Source: Pedobacter schmidteae
Lineage (GTDB): Bacteria > Bacteroidota > Bacteroidia > Sphingobacteriales > Sphingobacteriaceae
Assembly (NCBI RefSeq): GCF_900564155.1
Contig: NZ_LS999839.1
Coordinates: forward strand, 3,345,097 to 3,409,096
Length of the DNA stretch: 64,000 bases
Direction: 5' to 3'
The notes under the pieces: model-generated
What the model was told of the DNA's origin: nothing
Seen by the model: the letters and a program-made list of their open reading frames with translations, nothing else
The model's database searches: none
Shown: one piece after another, positions 54,402 to 64,000 of the stretch
Position numbering within the stretch: the stretch's first letter is position 1
How the letters are laid out: each line of letters begins with the position of its first letter
Made by a program: the position numbers and the translations under genes

Positions 54402-55943
54402 ATGAGAAAGCTGTTAAATATATTGGGCTGTTTGGCCATGACAACCATAGTGTTCATTTCCTGCGATTTTAAAGATAAGGGATTGCTGGAGGTTAGCCCC
54501 ATAAGTGATATCCTGATTGACACTACCGGAATTCCTGCTACACAGTCGCTGGATCGCGGAGATGAATTGATCATAAAACCTAAAATCTCGAGAGCGGGAG
54601 TGAAGGAAGGAGATCTTTCATATGAATGGCGAATTACCAAAAGACCGGGAAATGCGCTTGCGGATTATGATTTAATTGGAAAAGAAGAGCACCTTAAGGC
54701 AGTCATTACCCTGGCACCTTCTACTGATGCTTATATGTTATGGTTGCGTGTTACTGATAAAAGTACCGGTTTAATCAGTGGACTTACCTGGCCGGTTGTT
54801 GTTGAAACTCCGGTAAACCAGGGTCTTGTTGTGGCAGATTCTGATGACGGTGTAAATTCTGATTTATCTGTTATCCAGGATACTATATTTACGTTTAACT
54901 GGTATGTGAATATCAATGCTACACCAATTGTAAGAAAGCCAACACTGATACGGAAGAACGAATTTTCGAGGGTACATAAAAGAAAATTTAAGGGCATTAT
55001 CAATTCCCTGTTTGCACAAAGACTATATTTTGAGGGGATTTATCGCAATTTCCTTCATGGGGCATCCAGGACAGATGCGTTTCGTATCAATACGATTGAT
55101 TATTCAATTTTAGCTGAAGGGAAACAGTTGTTTTATGATCCTACAGTGGTGTTAAATATAGATCGATATTTCGTGAATGTTGGAAAGGGGATCATCATGA
55201 ATTCCAATAAGGTATGCGCCAGAGAAACCGAACGCAATACGGATATCGGTTATGCTAAATTTGGAATTCCTAAGCCTGGTGACTATAAGGCCAATAAACA
55301 CATTGCTGTGCATCCTACGCTTGGTTCCAACGCTATTTTTTACGATGAAGGTTTAGGGAAGTTCCTGATGATCGGGTCTTATTATGAGACTAATAATAAG
55401 CCACAGGAAGGAGGGGTGGAAACCTTGCCCTTTGCACCCCGTAATTTGCCCGGATATACTGTTTTAGGAGGTGGTATTGGTAATTTGGCAGAGGTTCGTT
55501 TTGTGCTGAAAAAGGAAGATTATTATGGTGTATTTACCTTAACCAGTGCCGGGGTTCCAAGAAGGGTACTAGATATTAGTAATGCACCGGATATTAAAAA
55601 TGCCGTTAGTTTTGTATTTCCCAGTGATCAGGCCGTAATTTATTATGCAACGGCGAGCCAGGTCTATTCTATCCGTATTCCGCAGGGAAGTGCACCAACA
55701 TATACGCATTTATACAGTAGCCCGGAACCCATTACCATGCTCGAAATGTTGCGCCGTTCGGGTTCAAGAACAGTACAGTATACCGAACGCTGTTTACTAG
55801 CCATTACCTATAATGGCAATGAAGGCAAGGTTACTACGCTGCCTATCCCAAGTAGTGGCCTTGATTTAGGAATAATTGACCTAAGCCGCTCTGCAGTTTT
55901 CGGAGGGTTTAAAAAAATATCTGCCGTAGCTGTGCAGGAATAA
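54402..55943 (+). CDS. PKD-like family lipoprotein, module 3
   Basis: 513 residues with a lipobox (FISC, Cys21). Residues ~30-135 form PKD/immunoglobulin-like sandwiches ('DRGDELIIKPKISR', 'LSYEWRITKRPGN', 'AYMLWLRVTDKSTGLISGLTWPVVVE'). Residues ~140-510 repeat short beta-blade patterns ('LVVADSDDG', 'IFYDEGLGKFLMIGSYYE', 'QAVIYYATASQVYSIRIP'), suggesting a propeller. It always travels with DUF4843 and SusCD in the loci I know. Likely an outer-membrane accessory protein; no enzyme motif. Confidence 0.82.
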   Translation: MRKLLNILGCLAMTTIVFISCDFKDKGLLEVSPISDILIDTTGIPATQSLDRGDELIIKPKISRAGVKEGDLSYEWRITKRPGNALADYDLIGKEEHLKAVITLAPSTDAYMLWLRVTDKSTGLISGLTWPVVVETPVNQGLVVADSDDGVNSDLSVIQDTIFTFNWYVNINATPIVRKPTLIRKNEFSRVHKRKFKGIINSLFAQRLYFEGIYRNFLHGASRTDAFRINTIDYSILAEGKQLFYDPTVVLNIDRYFVNVGKGIIMNSNKVCARETERNTDIGYAKFGIPKPGDYKANKHIAVHPTLGSNAIFYDEGLGKFLMIGSYYETNNKPQEGGVETLPFAPRNLPGYTVLGGGIGNLAEVRFVLKKEDYYGVFTLTSAGVPRRVLDISNAPDIKNAVSFVFPSDQAVIYYATASQVYSIRIPQGSAPTYTHLYSSPEPITMLEMLRRSGSRTVQYTERCLLAITYNGNEGKVTTLPIPSSGLDLGIIDLSRSAVFGGFKKISAVAVQE

Positions 55944-56014
55944 CAATCGACCTAATTTGCCACACAAGCTATTTTTTAAAATACTTAATAAAATATAAAC
56001 AACTGATAAACAAA

Positions 56015-57151
56015 ATGAAGAAAACAATTTTAATCGCAATAATGTCTGTACCAGGCGTGGTTTGGGCACAAAAGAACAACTTCAGTATCGAAGGTAAAGT
56101 GGCCAACCCGGCAAAGGAAGCCAAAGCCTATTTATCGTACAGGGCCGAAGGACAAAGTGTAATCGATTCAACGGAATTAAAGGCAGGTAAATTTACTTTT
56201 TCGGGGCAAGTTTCGGCACCTACATCGGTAACCGTAACACTTGCTCATAATGGCCGGGGAAGGCGCGAGGCCATGAAAAGTCCGGATAGTTATGTATTAT
56301 ATGTGGAGAAAGGGCTAAGCACATTAACGACAACCGATTCCCTGAAAAAATCAACTGTTGCCGGGGAAAAACTGGGTGTGGATTATGCAAAATATAGTCA
56401 GCTGATAGCTAAGCAGGCAGAGGGGCTGGCCAAATTAGATAAGGAATGGTCGGCCGCAAGTGATCAGGAAAGAAAGGACGGAAAATTAGCAGAGAAATTA
56501 AGAGGTATTGCTAAGGGGCTTAACGAAGAAAAACAACTGATTCAAAACAAATACATTCAGAATAATCCGGGGTCTTATTCCAGCTTATTGGCCTTGCAGG
56601 ATATAGCAGGTTCGCGTATTGATGTAGCAAAAGTAGAACCGGTGTTTAATAAACTATCTGAGCAGGTAAGAAACGGAGCAGGAGGAAAAGCATTTGCGAA
56701 AAAAATAGCGACCGCAAAAGCGACCAGCATTGGCGCTATGGCACCCGATTTTACACAAAATGATGTAAATGATAAGCCTGTGAAGTTATCTGATTTTAAG
56801 GGGAAGTATGTGCTTCTTGATTTTTGGGCATCATGGTGTGGCCCGTGCCGCGCAGAAAACCCTAATGTTGTAGCTGCATTTCATAAGTTTAAGGATAAGA
56901 ACTTTACGGTGTTGGGGGTATCACTAGATCAACCGGGTAGAAAGGAAGACTGGTTAAATGCCATTAAGAAAGATCAGTTAGACTGGACTCAGTTGAGTGA
57001 TTTGCAAGGCTGGAAAAATGCAGCCTCTGTTTTGTATGGCGTGAGTGGTATTCCGCAGAATTATTTAATTGGTCCGGACGGAAAAATTTTAGGTAGCAAC
57101 CTGAGGGGAGATGCACTTCACGCAAAACTTGCGGAATTGTTAGGGAAATAA
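56015..57151 (+). CDS. TlpA-like thiol-disulfide oxidoreductase with DUF4369-type N-terminal domain, module 3
   Basis: 378 residues. A signal peptide ends 'GVVWAQ'. Residues ~22-110 match DUF4369 ('FSIEGKVANPAKEAKAYLSY', 'FTFSGQVSAPTSVTV'), a charged helical linker follows to ~235, and the thioredoxin domain spans ~238-378. The redox motif W-C-G-P-C is at 274-278 in 'LLDFWASWCGPCRAENP'; the cis-proline loop is 'VSGIPQNYLIGPDGK'. It should reduce or oxidise thiols in the periplasm. Placement at the end of the operon suggests the imported cargo or an envelope partner contains disulfides. It is followed by a 22-bp-stem terminator. Confidence 0.92.
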   Translation: MKKTILIAIMSVPGVVWAQKNNFSIEGKVANPAKEAKAYLSYRAEGQSVIDSTELKAGKFTFSGQVSAPTSVTVTLAHNGRGRREAMKSPDSYVLYVEKGLSTLTTTDSLKKSTVAGEKLGVDYAKYSQLIAKQAEGLAKLDKEWSAASDQERKDGKLAEKLRGIAKGLNEEKQLIQNKYIQNNPGSYSSLLALQDIAGSRIDVAKVEPVFNKLSEQVRNGAGGKAFAKKIATAKATSIGAMAPDFTQNDVNDKPVKLSDFKGKYVLLDFWASWCGPCRAENPNVVAAFHKFKDKNFTVLGVSLDQPGRKEDWLNAIKKDQLDWTQLSDLQGWKNAASVLYGVSGIPQNYLIGPDGKILGSNLRGDALHAKLAELLGK

Positions 57152-57168
57152 GAATTGTTGTAAATGGG

Positions 57169-57227
57169 AGGCTGGTTCCAGGCATGTTTGCTGTTTTTCA
57201 AACATGCCTGGAACCAGCCTTTTTTTA
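57169..57227 (+). terminator. Strong terminator of module 3
   Basis: A perfect 22-bp stem (outer part AGGCTGGTTCCAGGC at 57169-57183, complement ending at 57220) with an 8-nt loop and a run of seven Ts. Confidence 0.95.
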
Positions 57228-57493
57228 TGCATTTTAATGCCTAATATGAAATAGATATACCCTATTCGTTCTCTTACTGAGATAGGTATATTTTAAGTAA
57301 GCTATAGTAGACACATAAGATGATTGGGAGAGGACAGTTAATATCGCAGTTATATTTTCTTAATCTGTTTCTTTTAAAATTGTGTCATATTAGTAATCGA
57401 TTAATAAATAAATGTTGTTGGTGTTTTAATGTTGAGTTAAAATCCACCTTTTTTTATAAATTCAGTTAATGGAATTTTAAAAAAGTAAACTTT
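57228..57493 (+). other. AT-rich intergenic region before the membrane regulator
   Basis: With the terminator this makes 342 nt without a gene. I see no exact TAnnTTTG element and no repeat worth noting. Confidence 0.4.
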
Positions 57494-59212
57494 ATGAAGG
57501 TGAATTTCACTATTGGGACTTTGTTTTTATTGTTTGGATGTTTGTTTGTCAATGCGAAGACGAAGTTACCTTACGTGGATGTTTTCAGAGAGCTAGAGAA
57601 TGCTATAGCCAAGCGTGATTATTATTTGGATAGAAAACTTGTTCAGATTAGACAGGTCCGTAACCAATTGAATTCATCAGAAAAAGCCACAGAACAGTTT
57701 GAAGCTTGCCGGACGCTATATAAAAAGTACTATGATCTGAAGATTGATACAGCTTTAGCTTATGCAGAGAATATGCTTAAGCTGTCTGATGAACAGCTTA
57801 AGGTCAACCCGACATATAAAACCGAATCTTTGCTTTTTCTTGCCCGTGCATATGCTTATACAGGGATGTACAAGGAGTGCGACGAACTGCTAAAAAGTCC
57901 ACATTTAATTAAAAATGGGATCCCTGATGAATTGAAGTCTCTTTACTTTTTGATACAGCTGGAATTTAATAAAGGTATGGGCGATCATACCATTGTTGAG
58001 CGAGAAATTAAAACCTATAAAAACCGGATTAAAGATAACCTGGATTCGCTGCTGCTTTATACACCTAAGAACTCAATTTGGTATTCCATTTATAAATCTA
58101 ATAGACTTAGAGCGGCGGAGAATTATGAGCCTGCTTTAAAGGTTTTGTATGAAGTGTATAATAAACTGACTACAGAAGATCGAGAAATGGCGCACGTAGC
58201 CTTTTACATGGCTGATTTGTCCCAGTTAATGGGAAATCTGGAAAATGAAAAGCTATTTCTAACCGTATCAGCTATTGCCGATGTCAAACATGCAGTAAAG
58301 GAATACGTCTCGTTATGGAAATTAGCTATAATTCTGTACGAGGAAGGGGATATTGAAACTGCTCACCGTTTTATTGAAATATCTTTACAGGACGCTAAGT
58401 ATAGTGGAGCATATCGATGGATGCGGCGGATTACACAGGTACTACCATTTATTTATGAGGCATATAATGATAAAATTTTAGAACAACGAAACCAGATTTT
58501 GACTGGGTTTTTAATCATATTGTGTCTTTTGGGAGGTATATTTATTCAGTACCGTAAGTTGCGTAAGGCAAAAGTTAATCTGAGTGGCATTAATGCCGAT
58601 CTGACAGCTATAAATGCAGAATTGAATGTGGTGAGTGAAAGGTTGAATTTGTCCAATGCAGATTTGAAGCTTGCCAATAGCCAACTGGTTTTTTTAAATA
58701 ATGAGTTAGTATCGGCTAATCTTTCCAAAGAAATTTACTTAACAAAGTTTATTGACTTATGCTCCACGTATATCGATAAACTAGATGATTACAGGGTAAG
58801 TCTGAAAAGATTATTGAAGGGCGGAAGGCTGGAAAAAATCCAAATGGAATTGAATTCCACTAAGTATATTGAAAAGGAATACAAGACTTTCCTCGTAAGT
58901 TTTGATGAAACTTTCTTAAAACTCTATCCAAATTTTGTTGCTGAATTCAATAGTTTATTTCAAGAAGATCAACAGCAGGAACTGAAAAAGAATGAGTTGC
59001 TAACCACTGAGCTTCGTATTTTTGCACTGATCAGACTTGGTATTACAGATAGTAACAAAATTGCCAGATTTTTAAGATGTTCCATAACTACGATTTATAC
59101 TTACCGGTCTAAGATTAAAAACAAATCCTTTTGCCCCGATCTTTTTGAAGACAGGGTTAAGGAGTTTCAAAGAGAACGGTATCTGCCAGAATCTGTAGAT
59201 GTAGCTCTCTAA
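57494..59212 (+). CDS. SusR-like membrane transcriptional regulator (DUF6377 type)
   Basis: 572 residues. Signal peptide, then a periplasmic helical, TPR-like sensor (~25-330: '[23 protein letters not shown]', '[15 protein letters not shown]', '[22 protein letters not shown]'). One transmembrane helix lies at ~335-353 ('[19 protein letters not shown]'). A coiled-coil of repeated 'N-A-D-L/N-A-E-L' units follows (~360-412), then a cytoplasmic C-terminal HTH (~505-545: '[39 protein letters not shown]'). The topology resembles B. thetaiotaomicron SusR-type regulators, which sense oligosaccharide and activate the adjacent susC. Its likely target is the SusC operon ahead. Confidence 0.88.
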   Translation: MKVNFTIGTLFLLFGCLFVNAKTKLPYVDVFRELENAIAKRDYYLDRKLVQIRQVRNQLNSSEKATEQFEACRTLYKKYYDLKIDTALAYAENMLKLSDEQLKVNPTYKTESLLFLARAYAYTGMYKECDELLKSPHLIKNGIPDELKSLYFLIQLEFNKGMGDHTIVEREIKTYKNRIKDNLDSLLLYTPKNSIWYSIYKSNRLRAAENYEPALKVLYEVYNKLTTEDREMAHVAFYMADLSQLMGNLENEKLFLTVSAIADVKHAVKEYVSLWKLAIILYEEGDIETAHRFIEISLQDAKYSGAYRWMRRITQVLPFIYEAYNDKILEQRNQILTGFLIILCLLGGIFIQYRKLRKAKVNLSGINADLTAINAELNVVSERLNLSNADLKLANSQLVFLNNELVSANLSKEIYLTKFIDLCSTYIDKLDDYRVSLKRLLKGGRLEKIQMELNSTKYIEKEYKTFLVSFDETFLKLYPNFVAEFNSLFQEDQQQELKKNELLTTELRIFALIRLGITDSNKIARFLRCSITTIYTYRSKIKNKSFCPDLFEDRVKEFQRERYLPESVDVAL

Positions 59213-59552
59213 GTGAGTACTGTCTGCATACCCGATGCTTGGTTAAAATCTATCCTTAGTTTGGCTACCCTGTAACGGATATGTTAAGAATTTTGGTTTT
59301 GAGAAAGTTCAGGAAAACTGTTTTCGTAAATCATCTGCCTGATTTGATACCGAAAATCCTTTAAAATAGCTTTTTTAAGTTTATAAAAATTTAGATTATT
59401 GGTGTTTGGTGTTTTTGTAATGCTCTGTTGTTTAGAGTTTTGTGTGTTTGTTGTTTTTTGATTTTTTTCAATTGGGATGCCTGGATGTATTTAATCTCCC
59501 GGCCAATTCTGAATTTTGATTTTACCATATATAGAATTAAAAAAATGAGTAA
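59213..59552 (+). other. Intergenic region upstream of the IPT/TIG-NHL and SusC genes
   Basis: 340 nt, T-rich, without a gene. GAATTTTG at 59511-59518 is close to but not an exact -7 element. As the first gap after the SusR-like regulator it should contain that regulator's target, but I cannot point to a palindrome. Confidence 0.35.
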
Positions 59553-60923
59553 ATGAAAAAAATACCAAACTATTTTATTGTACTGTTTGCCTGTTGCTTC
59601 TCATTTTCGGGATGCAAGGATAAGGGGCCAGAACTGGATTATGATTCGGGTAAACCGCCGGTTTTTTCTAGCTTTTCACCTAAGGAAGGGGCTGTGCGTA
59701 CCCGCTTTTTTATTCAGGGAAGTAATTTCGGAACTGATATCTCCAAAATTGAGGTTTACATTGGTGATCATAAGCTGAATGTAATAGGCTCTGATGGTCG
59801 ACAGATATATTGTATGGTTCCACGCAATTCAGCTAGCGGGAGGGTCAAAGTGGTGATTAACAGGGATCCTCGGATAGAATATGTTTTTGACGAGGAATTT
59901 ACCTATAAAATGTCAACTACTGTAGGTACCTTGGCTGGTAGTGTGGACGAATTGGGCAATTCCTCTATTGTAGATGGCTCTTTTAGTGAGGCCCGTTTTA
60001 GTTTTTCGAAGGGCACCTGGTTAACCTACGAACCCAAAGAAAACAAGTTGTTTGTTACAGAAAAAGAGTTCTCTGTTCGTTTGGTGGATTTAAACGAGAA
60101 AACTGTAAGGACGCTGATTACCAATGGTCAGGCTTCTTTCAAGAAAATACAATCTTCAACACTTAGCTTTGATAGTGATACTTTGTTCATTGTGGATGAT
60201 AACGGTCAGAGTAATACTACCCAGGTTGCAATAGCATACACGCTTCGCTCGGAAAATTTTCGAAGGGTTCAGCCTTATATCTACGACCGAACAAGCTATT
60301 CTTGTGCCGCACATCCAATACACAATATTATGTTTTTTAATACTTACTGGGGTGGAGGGATCCAAAAGGCATATACTGATCCTCAGACGGGAACACGTGT
60401 GTCTAAAGAACTGTTTAAGGTGGCTGGAAACAATAATGTTGCACCTAATATTTTCTTCCATCCGACTGGAAACTATGTGTATTTTGTTATCGCGAATTGT
60501 ATTTGGAAGAGCATGTATAATTGGCAAAATAAAGAATTGGAATCACCAATTATTTTTGCCGGACTATACAATACTACCGGAGATGTAGATGCAATTGGTA
60601 CTTCAGCCAGATTTGGATATCTAAGGCAGGGGGTGTTTGTTAAAAATGCTGAGTACAGCGGGCAGGCTGATGAATACGATTTTTACGTTACGGACATCAA
60701 CAACCATAGCATCAGAAAGATAACCCCTATTGGTCAGGTCAGTACTTTTGCAGGCAAGGGGAGTCCTTCCGCTGACGGAAAAAAAGACGGGTATATCGAT
60801 GGTGATCCCAGAAAGGAAGCCCGCTTCAACAAACCAAATGGAATTGCTTATGATGAGCAAAGAAAAATATTTTATATCGCAGAAGAATTGAATAAGCGTA
60901 TACGCACCATTTCTGTTGAATAA
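59553..60923 (+). CDS. IPT/TIG plus NHL-repeat surface lipoprotein
   Basis: 456 residues with a lipobox (FSGC, Cys20). Residues ~34-118 are an IPT/TIG immunoglobulin-like domain ('PVFSSFSPKEGAVRTRFFIQGSNFG', 'IYCMVPRNSASGRVKVVI'). Residues ~125-456 contain NHL-type blades ('FTYKMSTTVGTLAGSVDE', 'FYVTDINNHSIRKITPIGQVSTFAGKG', 'RFNKPNGIAYDEQRKIFYIAEELNKRIRTISVE'), forming a beta-propeller. TIG-NHL lipoproteins serve as glycan-binding accessories in SusCD loci. Here it precedes susC by 77 nt, an order less usual than following susD. Confidence 0.88.
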   Translation: MKKIPNYFIVLFACCFSFSGCKDKGPELDYDSGKPPVFSSFSPKEGAVRTRFFIQGSNFGTDISKIEVYIGDHKLNVIGSDGRQIYCMVPRNSASGRVKVVINRDPRIEYVFDEEFTYKMSTTVGTLAGSVDELGNSSIVDGSFSEARFSFSKGTWLTYEPKENKLFVTEKEFSVRLVDLNEKTVRTLITNGQASFKKIQSSTLSFDSDTLFIVDDNGQSNTTQVAIAYTLRSENFRRVQPYIYDRTSYSCAAHPIHNIMFFNTYWGGGIQKAYTDPQTGTRVSKELFKVAGNNNVAPNIFFHPTGNYVYFVIANCIWKSMYNWQNKELESPIIFAGLYNTTGDVDAIGTSARFGYLRQGVFVKNAEYSGQADEYDFYVTDINNHSIRKITPIGQVSTFAGKGSPSADGKKDGYIDGDPRKEARFNKPNGIAYDEQRKIFYIAEELNKRIRTISVE

Positions 60924-61000
60924 GCTTTAGTTTTTGACTTTTTATCTCCTTGCCTACACTTTGGTTGTGGACAACGGTCTCTTTATCAAAATATAACTTA

Positions 61001-64000
61001 ATGAAGAATTTATACATCTGTGCAATGTGCCTGTTGATGAGCGGATTTTTTGTCCCATCTTTTGCGCAAAACGAAAAAAAGGTAGTGACCTTAACTGGTA
61101 AGGTCACTGATAAAACGAATGGACCCTTGCCTGGGGTTACCATTATGGTGAAAGAGCAGCCTGGTTTGGGAACGGTTACCAATAACAAAGGTGAATATAC
61201 TATTAAGGCTGATAAGTATCAGTGGCTGGTATTTTCTTACGTAGGGTATAAAAAGAAGGAAATCCTGATACAGGATAAAACAAACATAGATGTGGTGTTG
61301 GAAGATTCCGAATTTAATGTGATGGATGAAGTAACGATAACCGGTCTGGGAGCGCAAAAAAAAGTAACAGTAACCGGGGCAGTAACCACGGTGAACGTGG
61401 AGGACCTGAAAACGCCTACCTCCAGCATCACAAATGCGCTTGCAGGAAATGTAGCCGGGGTATTGGCCATGCAATCAGGCGGGCAACCTGGAAGTAATAT
61501 TTCTGAGTTTTGGATCAGGGGTATTTCCACTTTTGGCGCCGGAACAGGGGCATTGGTACTGGTGGATGGTTTTGAAAGGAGCCTTAGTGAAATCAGCATT
61601 GAAGATATTCAATCTTTTTCTGTGCTCAAAGATGCCTCCGCAACGGCAATTTATGGTTCACGTGGTGCCAATGGCGTAGTACTTATTACAACCAAGCGAG
61701 GTAAAAGTGATCAGGTATCTATTAATGGTAAAGTTGAAGGATCGTATAACATGCGCACCTTTACGCCTAAATTTGTGGACGGTTATACCTATGCTTCGTT
61801 GATGAATGAAGCACGTATCACCCGTAATCAGGAACCTTTCTATACCCCCGCAGATCTGGAATTAGTGGGCTCAGGGCTTGATCCGGACATTTATCCCAAT
61901 GTGGATTGGATGAATATGTTTCTTAAAGACGGAGCCTATACAAAAAGGGCGTCGTTAAATTTTAACGGCGGAGGTGCACTCGCCCGTTATTATATATCAG
62001 GATCGTACATCAATGAAGGTGGGATGTATGCTACTGATGATGCATTGAGAGGGTATAAGACCAACGCTAATTATGGACTTTATAATTACCGTTCTAATGT
62101 GGATGTAAACCTCACCAAAACTACTTTGGTACAAGTTGGGGTAAGTGGTTCGCTGGGAAGCCAGAACCTTCCTGGTTCCAGCTACGATTACATTTGGGCC
62201 TCTTTAATGGGACAGAACCCAATTTCTATCCCGATAAGGTACTCCAATGGACTTATCGCTTCAAGAGGAATTAATGGGAAGAACAATCCCTGGGTATTGA
62301 TGACCCAGTCGGGTTATATAGAGAATTGGACAAATAAGATTCAGACAAATGTGAGTCTGGAACAGGACCTTAAAAAGCTTACAAAGGGTTTGAAATTTAT
62401 AGGGCGTTTCGGTTTTGATACCAACAATAAGAACTATATCCGAAGGTATAAATATCCTGAGTCCTGGTTAGCCCAGCCTCAACGCGGCTCTGAAGGTGAG
62501 TTGCAATTGACCCGGATGACCACCGAATTGTTGATGTCGCAGGAGTCCTCAGCTTCTGGCGAGCGTATGGAAACATTGCAGGGCGAACTTCATTATAACC
62601 GTGAAATAAAAGACCATAAATTAGGTGCAATAGTACAGTATAGTCAGGATAAAAAGGTCAATACAGTCAAGTTTGGACAGGAGGCTACCGATATGATTCA
62701 GGGAATAGACCGCCGTAATCAAAGGTTAGCCGGTCGTTTTACCTATGGTTATAAATTCCGCTACTTTGTTGATTTTAATTTTGGATACAATGGTTCGGAA
62801 AACTTTGCGCGGGGGCATCAGTTTGCATTGTTTCCTGCAGTTTCCGGGGCCTGGAACGTGGCTGAAGAGGAGTTTGTGAAAAACAAGATGAAGTGGATAG
62901 ATATGTTTAAATTGCGCTATTCTTATGGAAAGGTAGGCAATGATTATATGCCTTTACGCTTTCCTTATCTGGCATCATTTTCAACTTCTACAGATTTAGG
63001 GTATAATTGGGGAGACATCGAAAGTAATAATAGCTATAGCGGTTTAACCTACAATACAATATCTTCTAATTTGGTGACCTGGGAAGTTGCCACCAAACAT
63101 AACCTGGGCCTTGACTTTTCGTTTATGAAAGACAGGATTAGTGGTACATTGGATGTTTTTCGCGAGCAACGCGATGGTATTTATATGCAACGCGCATTCG
63201 TCCCTGCAATTATAGGATTGCAGGGAGCCAATCCACGTGCCAATGTTGGTTCGGCATTGTCCCAGGGATTTGACGGGCAGATGAAATTTTCTCAAAAAAT
63301 AGGCGAAGTTAATTTTACCTTTCGTGGAAACCTGACTTATAGTAAAAATGAGGTGTTGGAAGCTGATGAGCAGTACAGTAATTATCCTTATATCCAGCGG
63401 GCAGGCTTCAGAATCAATCAGAATAGAGGACTTATCGCTTTGGGACTGTTCAAGGATTACGAGGATATCCGTAACAGCGCCAAACAGACTTATAGTGCAG
63501 TGATGCCGGGCGATATTAAATATAAAGATGTCAATGGTGATGGTAAGATTGATGGTAACGACGTTGTTCCGATTGGAGCAACACGGTTGCCCAACCTTAT
63601 TTACGGTTTTGGTATGTCCGCCAAATGGAAGAACTTCGATCTGAATGTTCTTTTTCAGGGAGCGGGAAAATCTTCTTTCTTCATTAGTGGTTATACGGTG
63701 TACCCTTTTAGCGAGGGAAACTGGGGGAACATTCTCACAGATGTAGTGGAATCCAATCGTTGGATATTGGGTGAAAATGAGGATGTAAATGCCAGATATC
63801 CACGGATGAGCTACGGAGGTAATTCCAATAACTACCGGGCATCAACCTATTGGCTACGGGAAAGTTCGTATCTGCGATTGAAAACGCTTGAGGCCGGGTA
63901 TACTCTGTCACAGGGTTTTACAAGAAGGGTTGGGGTAAAATCTGCACGTTTGTTTTTTATGGGGACCAACGTCTTAACTTTTTCTTCTTTCAAGCTATGG
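61001..64000 (+). CDS. SusC-type TonB receptor without STN domain (3' truncated by window)
   Basis: The frame is open from the ATG at 61001 to the last base, giving 1000 codons without a stop. A signal peptide ends 'FVPSFAQN'. Then come the carboxypeptidase-like domain ('LTGKVTDKTNGPLPGVTIMVKE'), a TonB-box-like 'MDEVTITGLGAQKK', the plug ('ALAGNVAGVLAMQSGG', 'ALVLVDGFER', 'FSVLKDASATAIYGSRGANGVVLIT') and barrel strands including 'DIKYKDVNGDGKIDGND'. No STN domain is present, consistent with control by the SusR-like protein upstream rather than sigma/FecR. Only ~50 residues of barrel should be missing; a SusD gene is expected just outside. Confidence 0.93.
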   Translation, partial: MKNLYICAMCLLMSGFFVPSFAQNEKKVVTLTGKVTDKTNGPLPGVTIMVKEQPGLGTVTNNKGEYTIKADKYQWLVFSYVGYKKKEILIQDKTNIDVVLEDSEFNVMDEVTITGLGAQKKVTVTGAVTTVNVEDLKTPTSSITNALAGNVAGVLAMQSGGQPGSNISEFWIRGISTFGAGTGALVLVDGFERSLSEISIEDIQSFSVLKDASATAIYGSRGANGVVLITTKRGKSDQVSINGKVEGSYNMRTFTPKFVDGYTYASLMNEARITRNQEPFYTPADLELVGSGLDPDIYPNVDWMNMFLKDGAYTKRASLNFNGGGALARYYISGSYINEGGMYATDDALRGYKTNANYGLYNYRSNVDVNLTKTTLVQVGVSGSLGSQNLPGSSYDYIWASLMGQNPISIPIRYSNGLIASRGINGKNNPWVLMTQSGYIENWTNKIQTNVSLEQDLKKLTKGLKFIGRFGFDTNNKNYIRRYKYPESWLAQPQRGSEGELQLTRMTTELLMSQESSASGERMETLQGELHYNREIKDHKLGAIVQYSQDKKVNTVKFGQEATDMIQGIDRRNQRLAGRFTYGYKFRYFVDFNFGYNGSENFARGHQFALFPAVSGAWNVAEEEFVKNKMKWIDMFKLRYSYGKVGNDYMPLRFPYLASFSTSTDLGYNWGDIESNNSYSGLTYNTISSNLVTWEVATKHNLGLDFSFMKDRISGTLDVFREQRDGIYMQRAFVPAIIGLQGANPRANVGSALSQGFDGQMKFSQKIGEVNFTFRGNLTYSKNEVLEADEQYSNYPYIQRAGFRINQNRGLIALGLFKDYEDIRNSAKQTYSAVMPGDIKYKDVNGDGKIDGNDVVPIGATRLPNLIYGFGMSAKWKNFDLNVLFQGAGKSSFFISGYTVYPFSEGNWGNILTDVVESNRWILGENEDVNARYPRMSYGGNSNNYRASTYWLRESSYLRLKTLEAGYTLSQGFTRRVGVKSARLFFMGTNVLTFSSFKLW

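Noticed and set aside
1..64000. Insertion sequences, integrases, tRNA-type attachment sites, CRISPR arrays
   Set aside because: Looked for on both strands; no transposase-like protein, no regularly spaced repeats and no tRNA-like cloverleaf was found.

Overview
The window looks like an accessory carbohydrate-foraging region of a Bacteroidota chromosome, most likely a Pedobacter (Sphingobacteriaceae) close to Pedobacter heparinus. The main reason is a 772-residue heparinase II whose length, residue numbering and long identical stretches match what I remember of P. heparinus HepB. Other support: five SusC-type TonB receptors, SusD lipoproteins, paired ECF sigma/FecR genes, TAnnTTTG-type -7 elements and almost no Shine-Dalgarno sequences. 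I see no rRNA, tRNA, CRISPR array, transposase, integrase or phage gene.

Layout. (1) 1-12.2 kb: the end of a SusD gene, a secreted beta-helix protein fused to a PDZ-like domain, AraC regulators, small housekeeping-type genes, a large heparinase II-like lyase (937 aa), an exported agmatine-deiminase-type enzyme, a DUF1080 protein and a DUF4136-type lipoprotein. (2) 12.4-27.5 kb: a glycosaminoglycan utilisation region. On the minus strand are a sulfatase, a barrel protein with repeats, a PL12 heparinase III and a GH88 unsaturated uronyl hydrolase. On the plus strand are a SusC/SusD pair, a GNAT protein and heparinase II. (3) 27.6-28.6 kb: an SPFH membrane protein with a 47-aa Arc-type repressor. 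(4) 28.9-57.2 kb: three consecutive ECF sigma / FecR anti-sigma / STN-containing SusC / SusD modules. Modules 1 and 2 end with secreted endonuclease/exonuclease/phosphatase (EEP) fold enzymes. Module 3 ends with a DUF4843 lipoprotein, a PKD-like lipoprotein and a TlpA-like thioredoxin. None contains a recognisable glycosidase or lyase. (5) 57.5-64 kb: a SusR-like membrane regulator, an IPT/TIG plus NHL-type surface lipoprotein and a SusC gene running off the window end.

How it works together (inference from family knowledge): heparin or heparan sulfate is cut by the PL21 and PL12 lyases. Oligosaccharides enter through SusC/SusD, GH88 removes the 4,5-unsaturated uronic acid, and the sulfatase removes sulfate. 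The STN-type receptors of section 4 would signal substrate binding through FecR to their sigma factors. The two receptors without an STN domain (19317 and 61001) have no sigma/FecR pair beside them in the window.

The least explained parts are the phosphodiesterase-type SusCD modules, shared non-coding structure between each fecR and susC, an ECF-promoter-like motif repeated in all three modules, and three GATAT repeats at exact 11-nt spacing in front of the SPFH-Arc operon.
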